A DNA stretch of 64,000 nucleotides, taken from Pseudonocardia kunmingensis (lineage in GTDB: Bacteria; Actinomycetota; Actinomycetes; Mycobacteriales; Pseudonocardiaceae). The notes below the pieces were generated by a model, which was given only the letters and a program-made list of their open reading frames with translations, was not told where the DNA came from and ran no database searches. Shown piece after piece: positions 36,529 through 44,711 of this stretch (position 1 is the first letter of the stretch; each line of letters begins with the position of its first letter). The position numbers were made by a program, and so were the translations under genes. The stretch lies in NCBI RefSeq assembly GCF_006716445.1, contig NZ_VFPA01000001.1, positions 248,001 to 312,000 of the forward strand. The letters run 5' to 3'.

Positions 36529-37475
36529 CAGATGAACCCCTGTCGGACGGACCGGCCCGCCGCGAGCAGCAGCAGCCCGGCGATGATCATGGTCACGACG
36601 CCGAGGGCCGCCGACACCCCGAAGCCGAAGAACTCGAAGGCCTCGTTGTAGATGCGGATGGCCAGCGTGCGGGTGGCGTCGTCGGGGCCGCCGCCGGTGA
36701 GCGGGAAGATGAAGTCGAACTCGCGGAACACCCCGACGCCGGTGATCACGATGGCCAGCGCCGACGGTGCGCGCAGGGCGGGCCAGGTGACGTAGCGGAA
36801 CTGCTGCCAGGGGCGCGCGCCGTCGATGCGGGCGGCCTCGTACAGGTCCTCGGGCACGGCCTGCAGCGCCGCGAGGAGCACGAGGGTGAAGAACGGGTAG
36901 AACTTCCAGACGGTCGGGATGATCACCGCCGCCATCGCGGTGCGGCTGTCGGCCAGCCACGCCACGTTCTGCTCGATCAGCCCCAGCGAGCGCAGGAAGT
37001 AGTTGACCACGCCGAACGACCCGTCGAGCATCCAGCTGAACGCCGCGCTCACCACCACCCCTGGCACTGCCCACGGCAGCAGCGACAGCGGCCGGATGAT
37101 CCGCCTGCCGGGGAACGAGCGGTGCAGCAGCAGGGCGAGCCCGAGCCCGATCGCGAACGCGGGCACCACCACCCCGACCGTGTAGACGATCGAGCGCCGG
37201 ATGTCGCCGAGCAGCTCCGGGTCGGTGATGACCTCGACGTAGTTGGCGAGCGTGAGCGGGTACTGCCCGAGGTTCTGCAGATCGGTGATCTCGCCGCCGC
37301 GGAAGGACAGGTGGATCGCCACGTAGAGCGGATAGGCCATGAGCAGCCCGACGGCGGCGAGCGTCGGGGTGAGCATCCCGTAGGCGAACCAGCGGTCGCG
37401 CTCGGCGCGGGTCCGTCCCCTGCGGGGCGGCGGCGCGGTCGCGGGCGCGCGCTCGACCAGCACGTCAGGAGTCAT
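36528..37475 (-). CDS. Carbohydrate ABC transporter permease (MalF type)
   Basis: This 315-residue CUT1-family permease has helices including YGMLTPTLAAVGLLMAYPLY and the EAA loop DLYEAARIDGARPWQQFRYV. The ATG at 37475 lies inside the last codons of the binding-protein gene (11-base overlap), so translation is coupled. No ATPase gene is in the cluster; such importers usually share a distant MsmK/MalK-like ATPase. Confidence 0.93.
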   Translation of the reverse strand: MTPDVLVERAPATAPPPRRGRTRAERDRWFAYGMLTPTLAAVGLLMAYPLYVAIHLSFRGGEITDLQNLGQYPLTLANYVEVITDPELLGDIRRSIVYTVGVVVPAFAIGLGLALLLHRSFPGRRIIRPLSLLPWAVPGVVVSAAFSWMLDGSFGVVNYFLRSLGLIEQNVAWLADSRTAMAAVIIPTVWKFYPFFTLVLLAALQAVPEDLYEAARIDGARPWQQFRYVTWPALRAPSALAIVITGVGVFREFDFIFPLTGGGPDDATRTLAIRIYNEAFEFFGFGVSAALGVVTMIIAGLLLLAAGRSVRQGFI

Positions 37476-38730
37476 CGCCTGCTCCTTCCAGGTCGGTGCG
37501 CAGGGTCGCGGCGGCCTCGTCGACCGGCGTCCCGCTCGCGATGAGGCGGATGGCGGCCGAGGCGACGGCGTCGCTCACCCGCCCGTGGTTGCGGCGGAGC
37601 TCCGGCGACCGGGGGAAGATGTCGACGGCCTGGTCGGCGAGCTGCCCGAACAGCTCCAGCTCCGGTGTCGCGGCCAGCGCCTCGGCCGTGACCGACCCCT
37701 TCCGCGGCGCCGGCACGGCCGTCAGCTCGGTGTAGCGGCGCTGCCACTCCGGTCGCGACGCCATCTCGATGAGGTCCCACACGGCGGCGGCCGTCTCCGG
37801 ATCGGCGTCGGCGGGCACGTGCAGGCTGTTGCTGACCCCGCCGGGCACGACCGGGAACGGCGGCGCGGCCACCTCCAGGTGCTGCCGCACCTCCTCCGGA
37901 GCGCCCTGCACCTCCGACAGCAGGAACGGGCCGTCGATCACCATGGCGATCTGGCCGTTGAAGAACAGCTCGTTGCGCTGCTGGGACTGGATGCCCGGGG
38001 GCGCGGTCGCCACCAGGTCGCGGTACTGGCGCATGCCTTCCAGCACCGCGGGGTCGTCGGTGCTGATGCGCCCGTCGGGCTGCGACCACGCGCCGCCGTT
38101 GCCGACCACGAAGGCGGTCATCTCGGTGTAGTTGTCCGGGTTCTGCACGGTCGTGGCGCCGAAGCCGAACACGTCGTCGGACAGCGCGGAGACCGCGCGC
38201 GCCGCGGCGAGCATCTGCTGCGGGTCGGTCGGCACTCCGACACCGGCGTCGGCGAGCAGCTGCTCGTTGTAGAACAGCGCGTAGCCGTACCCGAGCAGGA
38301 GCAGGCCGTAGGTGCGCCCGTCCCAGCGCATCTGCTCCTGCAGGGGGCTCCAGGTCTGCGCCACGTCCGTGGTCGCGAGCTGCTCGTCGAGGGGCGCGAG
38401 CCAGCCGCGGGCGGCGAACTGCACGGCGTTGCTCGCCGGTAGGTGCACGACGTCGGGCGGGTCGCCTGCCGCGAACCGCGTGGTCTGCTGGGCCACGAAG
38501 CTGTCGAACGGCACCTGGTAGAAGTCGATGTCGACACCCCGGTGCTCGGCCTCGTAGGCCGCGATCAGCTCGCGCCACCACGGCGAGAACGACTCGTCGG
38601 CGGCCTGCCACGAGGGGAACTCGAGCACGAGCGTGTCGTCCGTGGCGGCAGCGCCGCACGCGGACGCCGCGCACAGCGCGGCCGCGGCGGTGGCCAGCGC
38701 CACGCTCCTGCGGAAGCGGCCTCTCGTCAT
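37465..38730 (-). CDS. Extracellular sugar-binding lipoprotein (SBP_bac_1)
   Basis: This 421-residue CUT1-type solute receptor has a signal peptide (RRSVALATAAAALCAASACG) whose Cys forms a lipobox (SAC), so it is a membrane-anchored lipoprotein. The body includes AYEAEHRGVDIDFYQVPFDS, AAGDPPDVVHLPASNAVQFA and FNGQIAMVIDGPFLL. The ATG at 38730 overlaps the iclR-like stop as ATGA. It delivers the substrate to the MalF/MalG-type channel; the ligand is inferred to be a sugar acid from the divergent catabolic genes. Confidence 0.93.
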   Translation of the reverse strand: MTRGRFRRSVALATAAAALCAASACGAAATDDTLVLEFPSWQAADESFSPWWRELIAAYEAEHRGVDIDFYQVPFDSFVAQQTTRFAAGDPPDVVHLPASNAVQFAARGWLAPLDEQLATTDVAQTWSPLQEQMRWDGRTYGLLLLGYGYALFYNEQLLADAGVGVPTDPQQMLAAARAVSALSDDVFGFGATTVQNPDNYTEMTAFVVGNGGAWSQPDGRISTDDPAVLEGMRQYRDLVATAPPGIQSQQRNELFFNGQIAMVIDGPFLLSEVQGAPEEVRQHLEVAAPPFPVVPGGVSNSLHVPADADPETAAAVWDLIEMASRPEWQRRYTELTAVPAPRKGSVTAEALAATPELELFGQLADQAVDIFPRSPELRRNHGRVSDAVASAAIRLIASGTPVDEAAATLRTDLEGAGDDS

Positions 38731-39533
38731 GACCTCACTCCGTCGAGGGTGGCGGACTGGTGGCGGGGGCCGACGTAGCCGAGCCCCACGCTGATGGCGT
38801 CGGCCACCTCGACGATCCGGCGCCCCAGCTCGGCCTCGCGGGCCGGCAGGTCGATGGCCGACAGCGGCCCGGAGATCGAGATCCCGGCCACCACCTCGCC
38901 CGCGTGGTCCCGGACGGGCGCTGCGACGCAGGCCCGGCCCAGCGCCAGCTCCTCGCGCTCGACGGCGTAGCCGCGCTCGGCGACCGCCGCCAGCTCCGCG
39001 TCGAGGGCGTCGTGGCCGGTGAGGGTCTGCGCGGTGAAGCGGGGCAGGTCCGGCAGCAGCTCGCGGCGCTGCGCGGGCCCGAGCCCGAGCAGCAGGCACT
39101 TGCCCAGCCCGGTGGCGTGCAGGGGCTTGCGCTGGCCCATGAGCGTGAACGAGCGCGGCGCGAGGCGGCCCTCGAAGTTGCACAGGTAGGACAGCGACGC
39201 CCCGCGGCGGACCGCGACGTTCGCGCCCAGCCCCGTCGCGCAGGCCAGCTCCTGCGCCCGCTGGCGGGCCTCGCGGTGCACCGGGTGCCGGTTCACCGCG
39301 GCCCCGGCCAACCCGACGACGGCGGGGCCGAGCCGGTAGAGCGCGGTGGCCGGGTCCCGCTCCACGTACTCCAGCTGCTCCAGCGTGGCGAGCAGCCGCG
39401 ACGTCGTCGACTGGCCCAGCCCGGCGCGCTGCGCGACGTCCGAGACGCGCAGGTCGGCGCCCGCGTCCAGGAACGTCGCCAGCACCGAGGTGGCCCGCTC
39501 GACGCTCTGGTTCAGGCCCTGATCCGCTGACAC
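38727..39533 (-). CDS. IclR-family transcriptional regulator
   Basis: This 268-residue regulator has an N-terminal winged helix (LNQSVERATSVLATFLDAGA, VAQRAGLGQSTTSRLLATLE, residues 8-70) and a C-terminal effector-binding domain (PLHATGLGKCLLLGL, GRACVAAPVRDHAGEVVAGI, SISGP). The GTG at 39533 is preferred over ATG 39566 or 39599 because GGAG lies seven bases upstream and the extra residues would be encoded by the direct repeats at 39535-39573. It probably controls both the importer operon, of which it is the first gene, and the divergent dehydratase-aldolase genes. Confidence 0.9.
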   Translation of the reverse strand: MSADQGLNQSVERATSVLATFLDAGADLRVSDVAQRAGLGQSTTSRLLATLEQLEYVERDPATALYRLGPAVVGLAGAAVNRHPVHREARQRAQELACATGLGANVAVRRGASLSYLCNFEGRLAPRSFTLMGQRKPLHATGLGKCLLLGLGPAQRRELLPDLPRFTAQTLTGHDALDAELAAVAERGYAVEREELALGRACVAAPVRDHAGEVVAGISISGPLSAIDLPAREAELGRRIVEVADAISVGLGYVGPRHQSATLDGVRS

Positions 39534-39534
39534 T

Positions 39535-39573
39535 GCATCGCTCCATCCGCTGTTTGCATCGCTCATGCGCTGT
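39535..39573. promoter_or_regulatory. Direct-repeat candidate operator for IclR
   Basis: GCATCGCTCCATCCGCTGT (39535-39553) and GCATCGCTCATGCGCTGT (39556-39573) are near-identical (one gap, one mismatch) with a 21-bp period, two helical turns. They lie between the divergent IclR and dehydratase genes and are the natural candidate for IclR binding. Confidence 0.65.
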
Positions 39574-39625
39574 GTGGAAGTCTTGCTCACATGTTGCATG
39601 GCGTCAACCGAAGCGCGGATCTGCC

Positions 39626-40786
39626 GTGAGGATCGCCGCGGTCACCTCCCACGTGCTCAAGCTGCGCGCCGAGGCCGCGTACCTCGGCGCGCTGCCCGAC
39701 GGGAGCACGCCACCCGGCGGCTACTCCGTGCGCGAGCCGTGGCGCAGCCTCTACTCCGACCGCTACGAGACGCTGCTGGTGCAGGTCACGGCCGAGGACG
39801 GCACCAGCGGGTGGGGCGAGGCGCTCGCCCCGGTGGCGCCGGAGGTGCCGGCCGCGGTGGTCGACCTGCTGCTCGCGCCCGTGCTGGTGGGCGCCGACGC
39901 GACGGCTCCCCGGCCCGCGTGGGTGCGCCTGCGCGACCTCATGCGCGAGCGGGGGCACCTCGTCGGGCACCAGGCCGACGCGCTCGCCGCGGTGGACATC
40001 GCGCTCTGGGACCTCGCCGGCAGGCTCACCGGCCGCCGGGTGGCCGACCTGCTCGGCGGCGCGTTCCGCGAGCAGCTCCGGACCTACGTCTCCGGCCTCC
40101 CCCGCCCCGACGACGCCGCACGCGCGGCGTTGGCCGCGGACTGGGTGCGGCGGGGCGCGCGCTCGGTCAAGCTGCACCTCGGCCACGGCGTCACCGAGGA
40201 CCTCGCGACGGTCGACGCGGTGCGCGCGGCGGCCCCGGAGCTGCGCATCGCCGTCGACGCCCACTGGGCCTACCCCGTCGACGCGGCGCTACGGCTCGCC
40301 CGCGGGCTCGCCGAGCGCGGCTGCTGGTTCCTGGAGGCGCCCCTGGCGCCGGAGGACCTCTCCGGGCACGCCGAGCTGGTGTCCCGCGCGGAGCTGCCGG
40401 TCGCGGTCGGGGAGGCGCTGCGCAACCGGTTCGAGTTCGCGCAGTGGGTGGACGCGCGGGCGCTGCGGCTCGCGCAGCCCGACGTCGCGCGCACCGGCAT
40501 CACCGAGCTGATGGCGATCGCCGAGGTCTGCGCCGCCCGGCACGTGCCGGTCGCCCCGCACCACTCCGTCGGGCTCGGCGTCGCGCTCGCGGCCGGCCTG
40601 CACGTCAGCGCGGCCGTCGAGGACCTGGCCGCCTTCGAGTACCAGCCGACCTCGGTCGAGGTCGGCACCCGCATCCTCACCCGGCCGCTCGACGTGGCGG
40701 CCGGTTCCGCGTCCCTGCCCACCTCCCCCGGGCTCGGCGTCGAGGTCGACGCCGACGCCGTGGCCCGTCTCGCCCAGGAGTCCTGA
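39626..40786 (+). CDS. Enolase-superfamily sugar-acid dehydratase (mandelate racemase-like)
   Basis: This 386-residue enzyme has an N-terminal capping domain and a TIM barrel with the superfamily catalytic positions: SVKLHLG on strand 2 (K-x-H), VDAHWAY and LEAPLAPED and VGEALRNR for the Mg ligands Asp/Glu/Glu, then AQPDVARTG and APHHSVGLG for the Asp-His dyad. Members remove water from aldonic acids to give 2-keto-3-deoxy acids. The K-x-H pair is unlike the usual K-x-K. The GTG at 39626 is the best start, with a weak ribosome site. The aldolase gene follows after six bases. Confidence 0.88.
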   Translation: MRIAAVTSHVLKLRAEAAYLGALPDGSTPPGGYSVREPWRSLYSDRYETLLVQVTAEDGTSGWGEALAPVAPEVPAAVVDLLLAPVLVGADATAPRPAWVRLRDLMRERGHLVGHQADALAAVDIALWDLAGRLTGRRVADLLGGAFREQLRTYVSGLPRPDDAARAALAADWVRRGARSVKLHLGHGVTEDLATVDAVRAAAPELRIAVDAHWAYPVDAALRLARGLAERGCWFLEAPLAPEDLSGHAELVSRAELPVAVGEALRNRFEFAQWVDARALRLAQPDVARTGITELMAIAEVCAARHVPVAPHHSVGLGVALAAGLHVSAAVEDLAAFEYQPTSVEVGTRILTRPLDVAAGSASLPTSPGLGVEVDADAVARLAQES

Positions 40787-40792
40787 CCACCG

Positions 40793-41710
40793 ATGTCGCA
40801 CCTCGTCCACGGCCTCGTGCCCATCCTCGCCACGCCGTTCACCGCGGACGGCGCGCTCGACCTGCCCGGCCTCACCCGCCTGACCCGGTTCCAGCTGGCC
40901 TCCGGCGTCGACGGGGTGGCCACCTTCGGCATGGCCAGCGAGGGGTTCGCGCTCACCACCGCCGACCGGGAGCGGGTGCTGGCCACGATCGTCGACGTCG
41001 TCGACGGCGCCGTCCCCGTCGTGGCCGGGGTGAACGGCACCTCCACGGCCGTGGCGCTCGAGCAGGCGCGCGCCGCGCAGGACGGCGGCGCGCAGGCCCT
41101 GATGGTGCTGCCGCCGTTCCTGGTCAAGCCCGGCGCGGCGCAGCTCGTCGACTTCTACGGCGAGGTCGCGGCCGCCGTGTCCTGCGAGGTCATGGTGCAG
41201 GACGCGCCGGGCGCCACCGGCGTCGCGATGCCGCCCGCGCTCATCGCCACGCTCGCCGGGCTCGACGGCGTCACGTCGGTGAAGGTCGAGGCGCCCCCGA
41301 CGGCCCCGAAGGTCGGCCAGGTCGTCGAGGCGCTGGCCGCGGCGGTGGCCGACGACGGCTTCGCGGTGCTCGGCGGGCAGAACGCCCAGTTCGTGCTCGA
41401 GGAGTACCACCGGGGCGCGATCGGCACGATGCCGGCGTGCGAGTTCCCCGACCTGCTGCGCCCGGTGCTCGCCGACTGGGACGCGGGCCTGCGCGCCGAG
41501 GCCCGCGCCGCGTTCGCCCGCCTCACCCCCCTGGTGCTCTTCGGCCTGCAGCCGGGCATCGCCTGGGCCGTGCACAAGGAGGTGCTGGTGCGGCGCGGCA
41601 TCATCGACACCGCGACCGTGCGCTCCCCTGCGGCCGACCTCGACGAGGCCACGCGCGCGAGCCTGCACACCCTGCTCGACGAGCTGGAGCTGCCCGCGGC
41701 GCAGTTCTGA
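40793..41710 (+). CDS. DapA-family aldolase/lyase, catalytic Tyr replaced
   Basis: This 305-residue TIM-barrel protein belongs to the dihydrodipicolinate synthase/N-acetylneuraminate lyase family. The GxxGE-like loop reads FGMASEGFAL, and the Schiff-base lysine is K164 in TSVKVEAPP. At the position of the general acid-base Tyr (28 residues before the Lys) the sequence is VQDAPG, so Tyr is replaced by Gln136. Homologues act as 2-keto-3-deoxy sugar-acid aldolases or dehydratases, fitting its pairing with the enolase-superfamily dehydratase. An alternative function is possible given the substitution. Confidence 0.85.
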   Translation: MSHLVHGLVPILATPFTADGALDLPGLTRLTRFQLASGVDGVATFGMASEGFALTTADRERVLATIVDVVDGAVPVVAGVNGTSTAVALEQARAAQDGGAQALMVLPPFLVKPGAAQLVDFYGEVAAAVSCEVMVQDAPGATGVAMPPALIATLAGLDGVTSVKVEAPPTAPKVGQVVEALAAAVADDGFAVLGGQNAQFVLEEYHRGAIGTMPACEFPDLLRPVLADWDAGLRAEARAAFARLTPLVLFGLQPGIAWAVHKEVLVRRGIIDTATVRSPAADLDEATRASLHTLLDELELPAAQF

Positions 41711-41722
41711 CCCATTTCGCTT

Positions 41723-43288
41723 TCAGCGGCCCACGTAGCCGTGCCGCGTGTCGTCCACCACGAGCGGGCGGTCCAGGGTGGACGGGGGCAGCGGCTGCGG
41801 GAGGCGGTCCCGGGGGAACACCGCCGCCGCCTGCAGCACGGCCTCGTCGAGGAACCTCATCGGCGGGGCCTGCCCCGAGAGCGTCAGGGCGGGCGGCGGC
41901 CCGCCGGGCCGGGCCAGGGCGAAACCCCAGTCGCCGAAGCTGGGCACGTGCACGTGGTAGGGCGTGGCGGCGAGGCCTGCGGAGCCGATCGTCGAGATCG
42001 TGCGCCAGTACGCCGTGGGCGTCGAGTACGGGCTGCCGGCCTGCACCGACATCAGCCCGCCCGGGTTCAGCGCCGCGCCCACGAGGCCGTAGAACTCGGT
42101 GGAGTAGAGCCGGCCCAGCGCCGGGGTGTCGGGGTCGGGCATGTCGACGACCACCGCGTCGAAGCCGCGCGCGGCCGGCCCCCGCAGCCAGGTGAAGGCG
42201 TCGGCGGCGATCACCTGGACGCGCGGGTCGGTCAGCGAACCGCCGTTCAGCTCGGCGAGCCGGGTGCGCGCGAGGTCCAGGACGGCCGGGTCCAGGTCCA
42301 CCTGCACGACCTCGCGCACCGACGGGTGGCGCAGCGCCTCCCGCGCGGCCAGGCCGTCGCCGCCGCCGAGGACCAGCACCCGCTCCGGGTCGGCCGCGAG
42401 CACCGGGTGCACGAGCGCCTCGGTGTAGCGGTACTCGTCGAGGCTGGAGAACTGCAGGTCGCCGTCGAGGTAGAGCCGCACGTCGCCGGAGCGCTCGGTC
42501 AGGACGATCTGCTGGTAGGCCGACTGCTCGGCGACCACCACCGGGTCGGCGTAGAGCCGCTGCCGCGCCGTCACCTCGATGTCATGGGCCCGGACCAGCA
42601 GCACGCCCAGCAGGACGGCCGCGGCGAGCAGGGCGGCGGTCGCCGCGCGCCGGGCGCCCACGCCCATCTGCTCCCGCAGCAGGAACGCGGCGACGACGGC
42701 CGCGGCCGCCAGGTTCACCATCCCTGTCAGGGCCGCGCCGCGGACCTGCCCGGCCAGCGGCAGCAGCACGAACGGCCAGGCGAGGCCGCCCAGCAGGGCA
42801 CCGGCGTAGTCGGCGGCGTTGAGGTCGGCGAGCACCCGCCCCGACGTGCGGGCGTCGATGCCGCTGCGTCCCGACTGCAGCAGCGTCATCAGCAGCGGCA
42901 CCTCGGCCCCGACGAGGATGCCGATCACCGCAGTGGCCCCGACCAGCACGGCGGCGCTCGTGCCGTAGAAGGAGAAGGAGACGTACAGCGTCACGGCGCT
43001 GAGCCCGCCCACGACGCCGAGCAGGATCTCCACGGCCACGAACACGGTCGCCGAGTGCCCCAGCAAGGGCTTGACCAGGAGCGCGCCCGCGCCGAGCGCG
43101 GCGACGAACCCGGCGACGATCAGGGAGGTCTCGGTGATGCCGCCGCCGACGAGGCTCGCCGACAGCGTGAGCAGGACGAGCTCGTAGACCAGCCCGCAGG
43201 CGGCGCAGACGCCGACCGCGGCGAGGAGCAGCGGCCGCGCCCACCGCAGTGGGGCCGCCCCGCGCCTGCCCGTCGCCGCGCCGCTCAC
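41723..43288 (-). CDS. speE: Membrane-anchored polyamine aminopropyltransferase-like protein
   Basis: This 521-residue protein has seven N-terminal membrane helices (about residues 15-225) fused to a spermidine synthase domain with VLVLGGGDGLAAREALRHPS, VQVDLDPAVLDLARTRL and AVVVDMPDPDTPALGRLYST. No SpeD (SAM decarboxylase) gene is near. It is the last gene of a five-gene operon with DUF4178, DUF2617, DUF4247 and DUF350, and starts 10 bases after DUF350 with GTG at 43288. In this context it may modify a membrane component or a peptide rather than make free spermidine. That is inference. Confidence 0.9.
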   Translation of the reverse strand: MSGAATGRRGAAPLRWARPLLLAAVGVCAACGLVYELVLLTLSASLVGGGITETSLIVAGFVAALGAGALLVKPLLGHSATVFVAVEILLGVVGGLSAVTLYVSFSFYGTSAAVLVGATAVIGILVGAEVPLLMTLLQSGRSGIDARTSGRVLADLNAADYAGALLGGLAWPFVLLPLAGQVRGAALTGMVNLAAAAVVAAFLLREQMGVGARRAATAALLAAAVLLGVLLVRAHDIEVTARQRLYADPVVVAEQSAYQQIVLTERSGDVRLYLDGDLQFSSLDEYRYTEALVHPVLAADPERVLVLGGGDGLAAREALRHPSVREVVQVDLDPAVLDLARTRLAELNGGSLTDPRVQVIAADAFTWLRGPAARGFDAVVVDMPDPDTPALGRLYSTEFYGLVGAALNPGGLMSVQAGSPYSTPTAYWRTISTIGSAGLAATPYHVHVPSFGDWGFALARPGGPPPALTLSGQAPPMRFLDEAVLQAAAVFPRDRLPQPLPPSTLDRPLVVDDTRHGYVGR

Positions 43289-43298
43289 GACAGACCGC

Positions 43299-43772
43299 TC
43301 AGGACAGGGCGGCGGCGTTCACCGCGCCGATCGCGACCAGGCTGATGCCCACCGCCCACGCCGCGCCGTTCATCCGCGGCTCGTTGACGAGGTTGCGCAG
43401 GTGCCCGGGGACGAACGCGTCGAGCAGCCGCAGCGCCACGGCCTGCAGCACGACGCCGAGGATCCCGTAGACGGCCGAGTCGACCAGACCCTGGCCGAGG
43501 CTGTCGGCGCTCGTCATGATCGAGGTGACCACGATGATCGCGAGAGCGAGGTGGTTCGCCCCCAGCAGGATCGCCGCGTTCGGGTTGCGGTCGACGTAGA
43601 CCTGGTGCCGCAGGTTGCCCGGGGTGAGCAGGTCGAGCGCGAGGAAACCCAGGCTCAGCACGACGGCGCCGACGACGAAGAACAGCAGCGTCGCGGCGAC
43701 GCCCTGCGTGAGCGAGCCGCCGTCGATCGACCCGAACTCGAGGGCGTGTGCGGCGGGGTGCGTCACGGGCAC
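43299..43772 (-). CDS. DUF350 membrane protein
   Basis: This 157-residue protein has four membrane helices (VAATLLFFVVGAVVLSLGFL, LGANHLALAIIVVTSIM, VYGILGVVLQAVALRLLDAF, AAWAVGISLVAIGAVNAAAL) and fits DUF350 (YjfL-like). DUF350 genes cluster in many bacteria with PspA-like, DUF4178 and spermidine-synthase-like genes. The GTG at 43772 has AGGAGG five bases upstream. Its role is unknown; a membrane-stress or membrane-modification function is suggested by association. Confidence 0.9.
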   Translation of the reverse strand: MPVTHPAAHALEFGSIDGGSLTQGVAATLLFFVVGAVVLSLGFLALDLLTPGNLRHQVYVDRNPNAAILLGANHLALAIIVVTSIMTSADSLGQGLVDSAVYGILGVVLQAVALRLLDAFVPGHLRNLVNEPRMNGAAWAVGISLVAIGAVNAAALS

Positions 43773-43803
43773 GGGTTCCTCCTGGGTGGTGCGGGGAGCG
43801 CGT

Positions 43804-44205
43804 TCACTTCGTGTCTCCCGGGCCGCCGCTGACGGCGCCGCCGGCGGGCGAGCCGGGGTTGAACCCGGGGCCGAGGTAGGCGAAGTAGCCGCTGCGGTAC
43901 CGGTCGTCCAGGTCCTCGACCTGGACGGTGCTGCCGTTCGGCGCCGCGCTCACGATCACGATGTCGTCGTCGTAGCGCAGGTACTCGGCGCCGCCGTCGG
44001 ACTGCCGCGCCGCAGGCGGCACAGCGGCGGCGATCGCCGCGGCCGTGGTGCCGACGGGCGTGGTGGTGGTGTAGGTGGCGCTGTCACCACTGCTGTTCTG
44101 CAGCTGGTAGCTGTCGTCGAGGTGGTTGCGGACGTCGTCGCCGACGCCGCAGCCCCCGAGCAGCAGCGCGGCGGCGGCGAGGAGCGCGGCGAGCGCCCGG
44201 CTCAC
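43804..44205 (-). CDS. DUF4247 lipoprotein
   Basis: This 133-residue protein has a lipoprotein signal (ALAALLAAAALLLGGCG) and a mature part with DDVRNHLDDSYQLQNSSGDS, LRYDDDIVIVSAAPNG and DRYRSGYFAYLGPGF. It matches the uncharacterised DUF4247 family. The GTG at 44205 overlaps the DUF2617 stop as GTGA and has AGGTGG upstream, which decides the start over GTG 44214. It is exposed outside the cell membrane. Confidence 0.87.
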   Translation of the reverse strand: MSRALAALLAAAALLLGGCGVGDDVRNHLDDSYQLQNSSGDSATYTTTTPVGTTAAAIAAAVPPAARQSDGGAEYLRYDDDIVIVSAAPNGSTVQVEDLDDRYRSGYFAYLGPGFNPGSPAGGAVSGGPGDTK

Positions 44206-44711
44206 GGTGTCCACCTGCTCCGCGTCGTCACGATCACGCTCCTCTCGGCGCCGGGGTACAGGTGCCAGGTCTCCCAGGTCCAGCCGCCGGTGGGCAGCGC
44301 CGCGGCGGTGAGCGCGGTCAACGCCCCCGCTCCGCCGGGGAAGGCGCCGCAGAGCCAGTGCGCATCCCGCTCCGCGCGGCCGCGCAGCCGCGCCGCGGTG
44401 GCGTCGAACTCCGCCCGTGGCGGCGCCGTGACCGCGGAGGTCATCGAGTAGCCGCCCGCCTCCGCGCGCTCGGGCAGCTCCTGCCCGCCCGCGGCGAGCG
44501 CGTCGCAGGACACCTGCTCGGTGAGCCTGCGGGCTCCGGCCGTCGCGGTGACCACGTGCGAGGCGCCGAGCACACCCAGCACGAGGACGCCGCCGCGGCC
44601 GTCGTCGAGGGTGAGCTGCGCCAGCGGGGTGGGAGCGGGCGCGTCGAGGAGCAGGCCCAGCGCCTCGGCCCGGACGTCCCGCGGCTCGACATCGAGGTCG
44701 TGCAGGCTCAT
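44202..44711 (-). CDS. DUF2617 protein
   Basis: This 169-residue soluble protein reads PLAQLTLDDGRGGVLVLGVL, GASHVVTATAGARRLTEQVS and a C-terminal GGWTWETWHLYPGAERSVIV. It corresponds to the uncharacterised DUF2617 family. The ATG at 44711 overlaps the DUF4178 stop as ATGA. No catalytic motif is evident. It is the only cytoplasmic partner without a membrane segment in the operon. Confidence 0.85.
   Translation of the reverse strand: MSLHDLDVEPRDVRAEALGLLLDAPAPTPLAQLTLDDGRGGVLVLGVLGASHVVTATAGARRLTEQVSCDALAAGGQELPERAEAGGYSMTSAVTAPPRAEFDATAARLRGRAERDAHWLCGAFPGGAGALTALTAAALPTGGWTWETWHLYPGAERSVIVTTRSRWTP

Noticed and set aside
39534..39599. Longer IclR N-termini from ATG 39566 or 39599
   Set aside because: They translate a direct-repeat regulatory element and lack a better ribosome site than GTG 39533.
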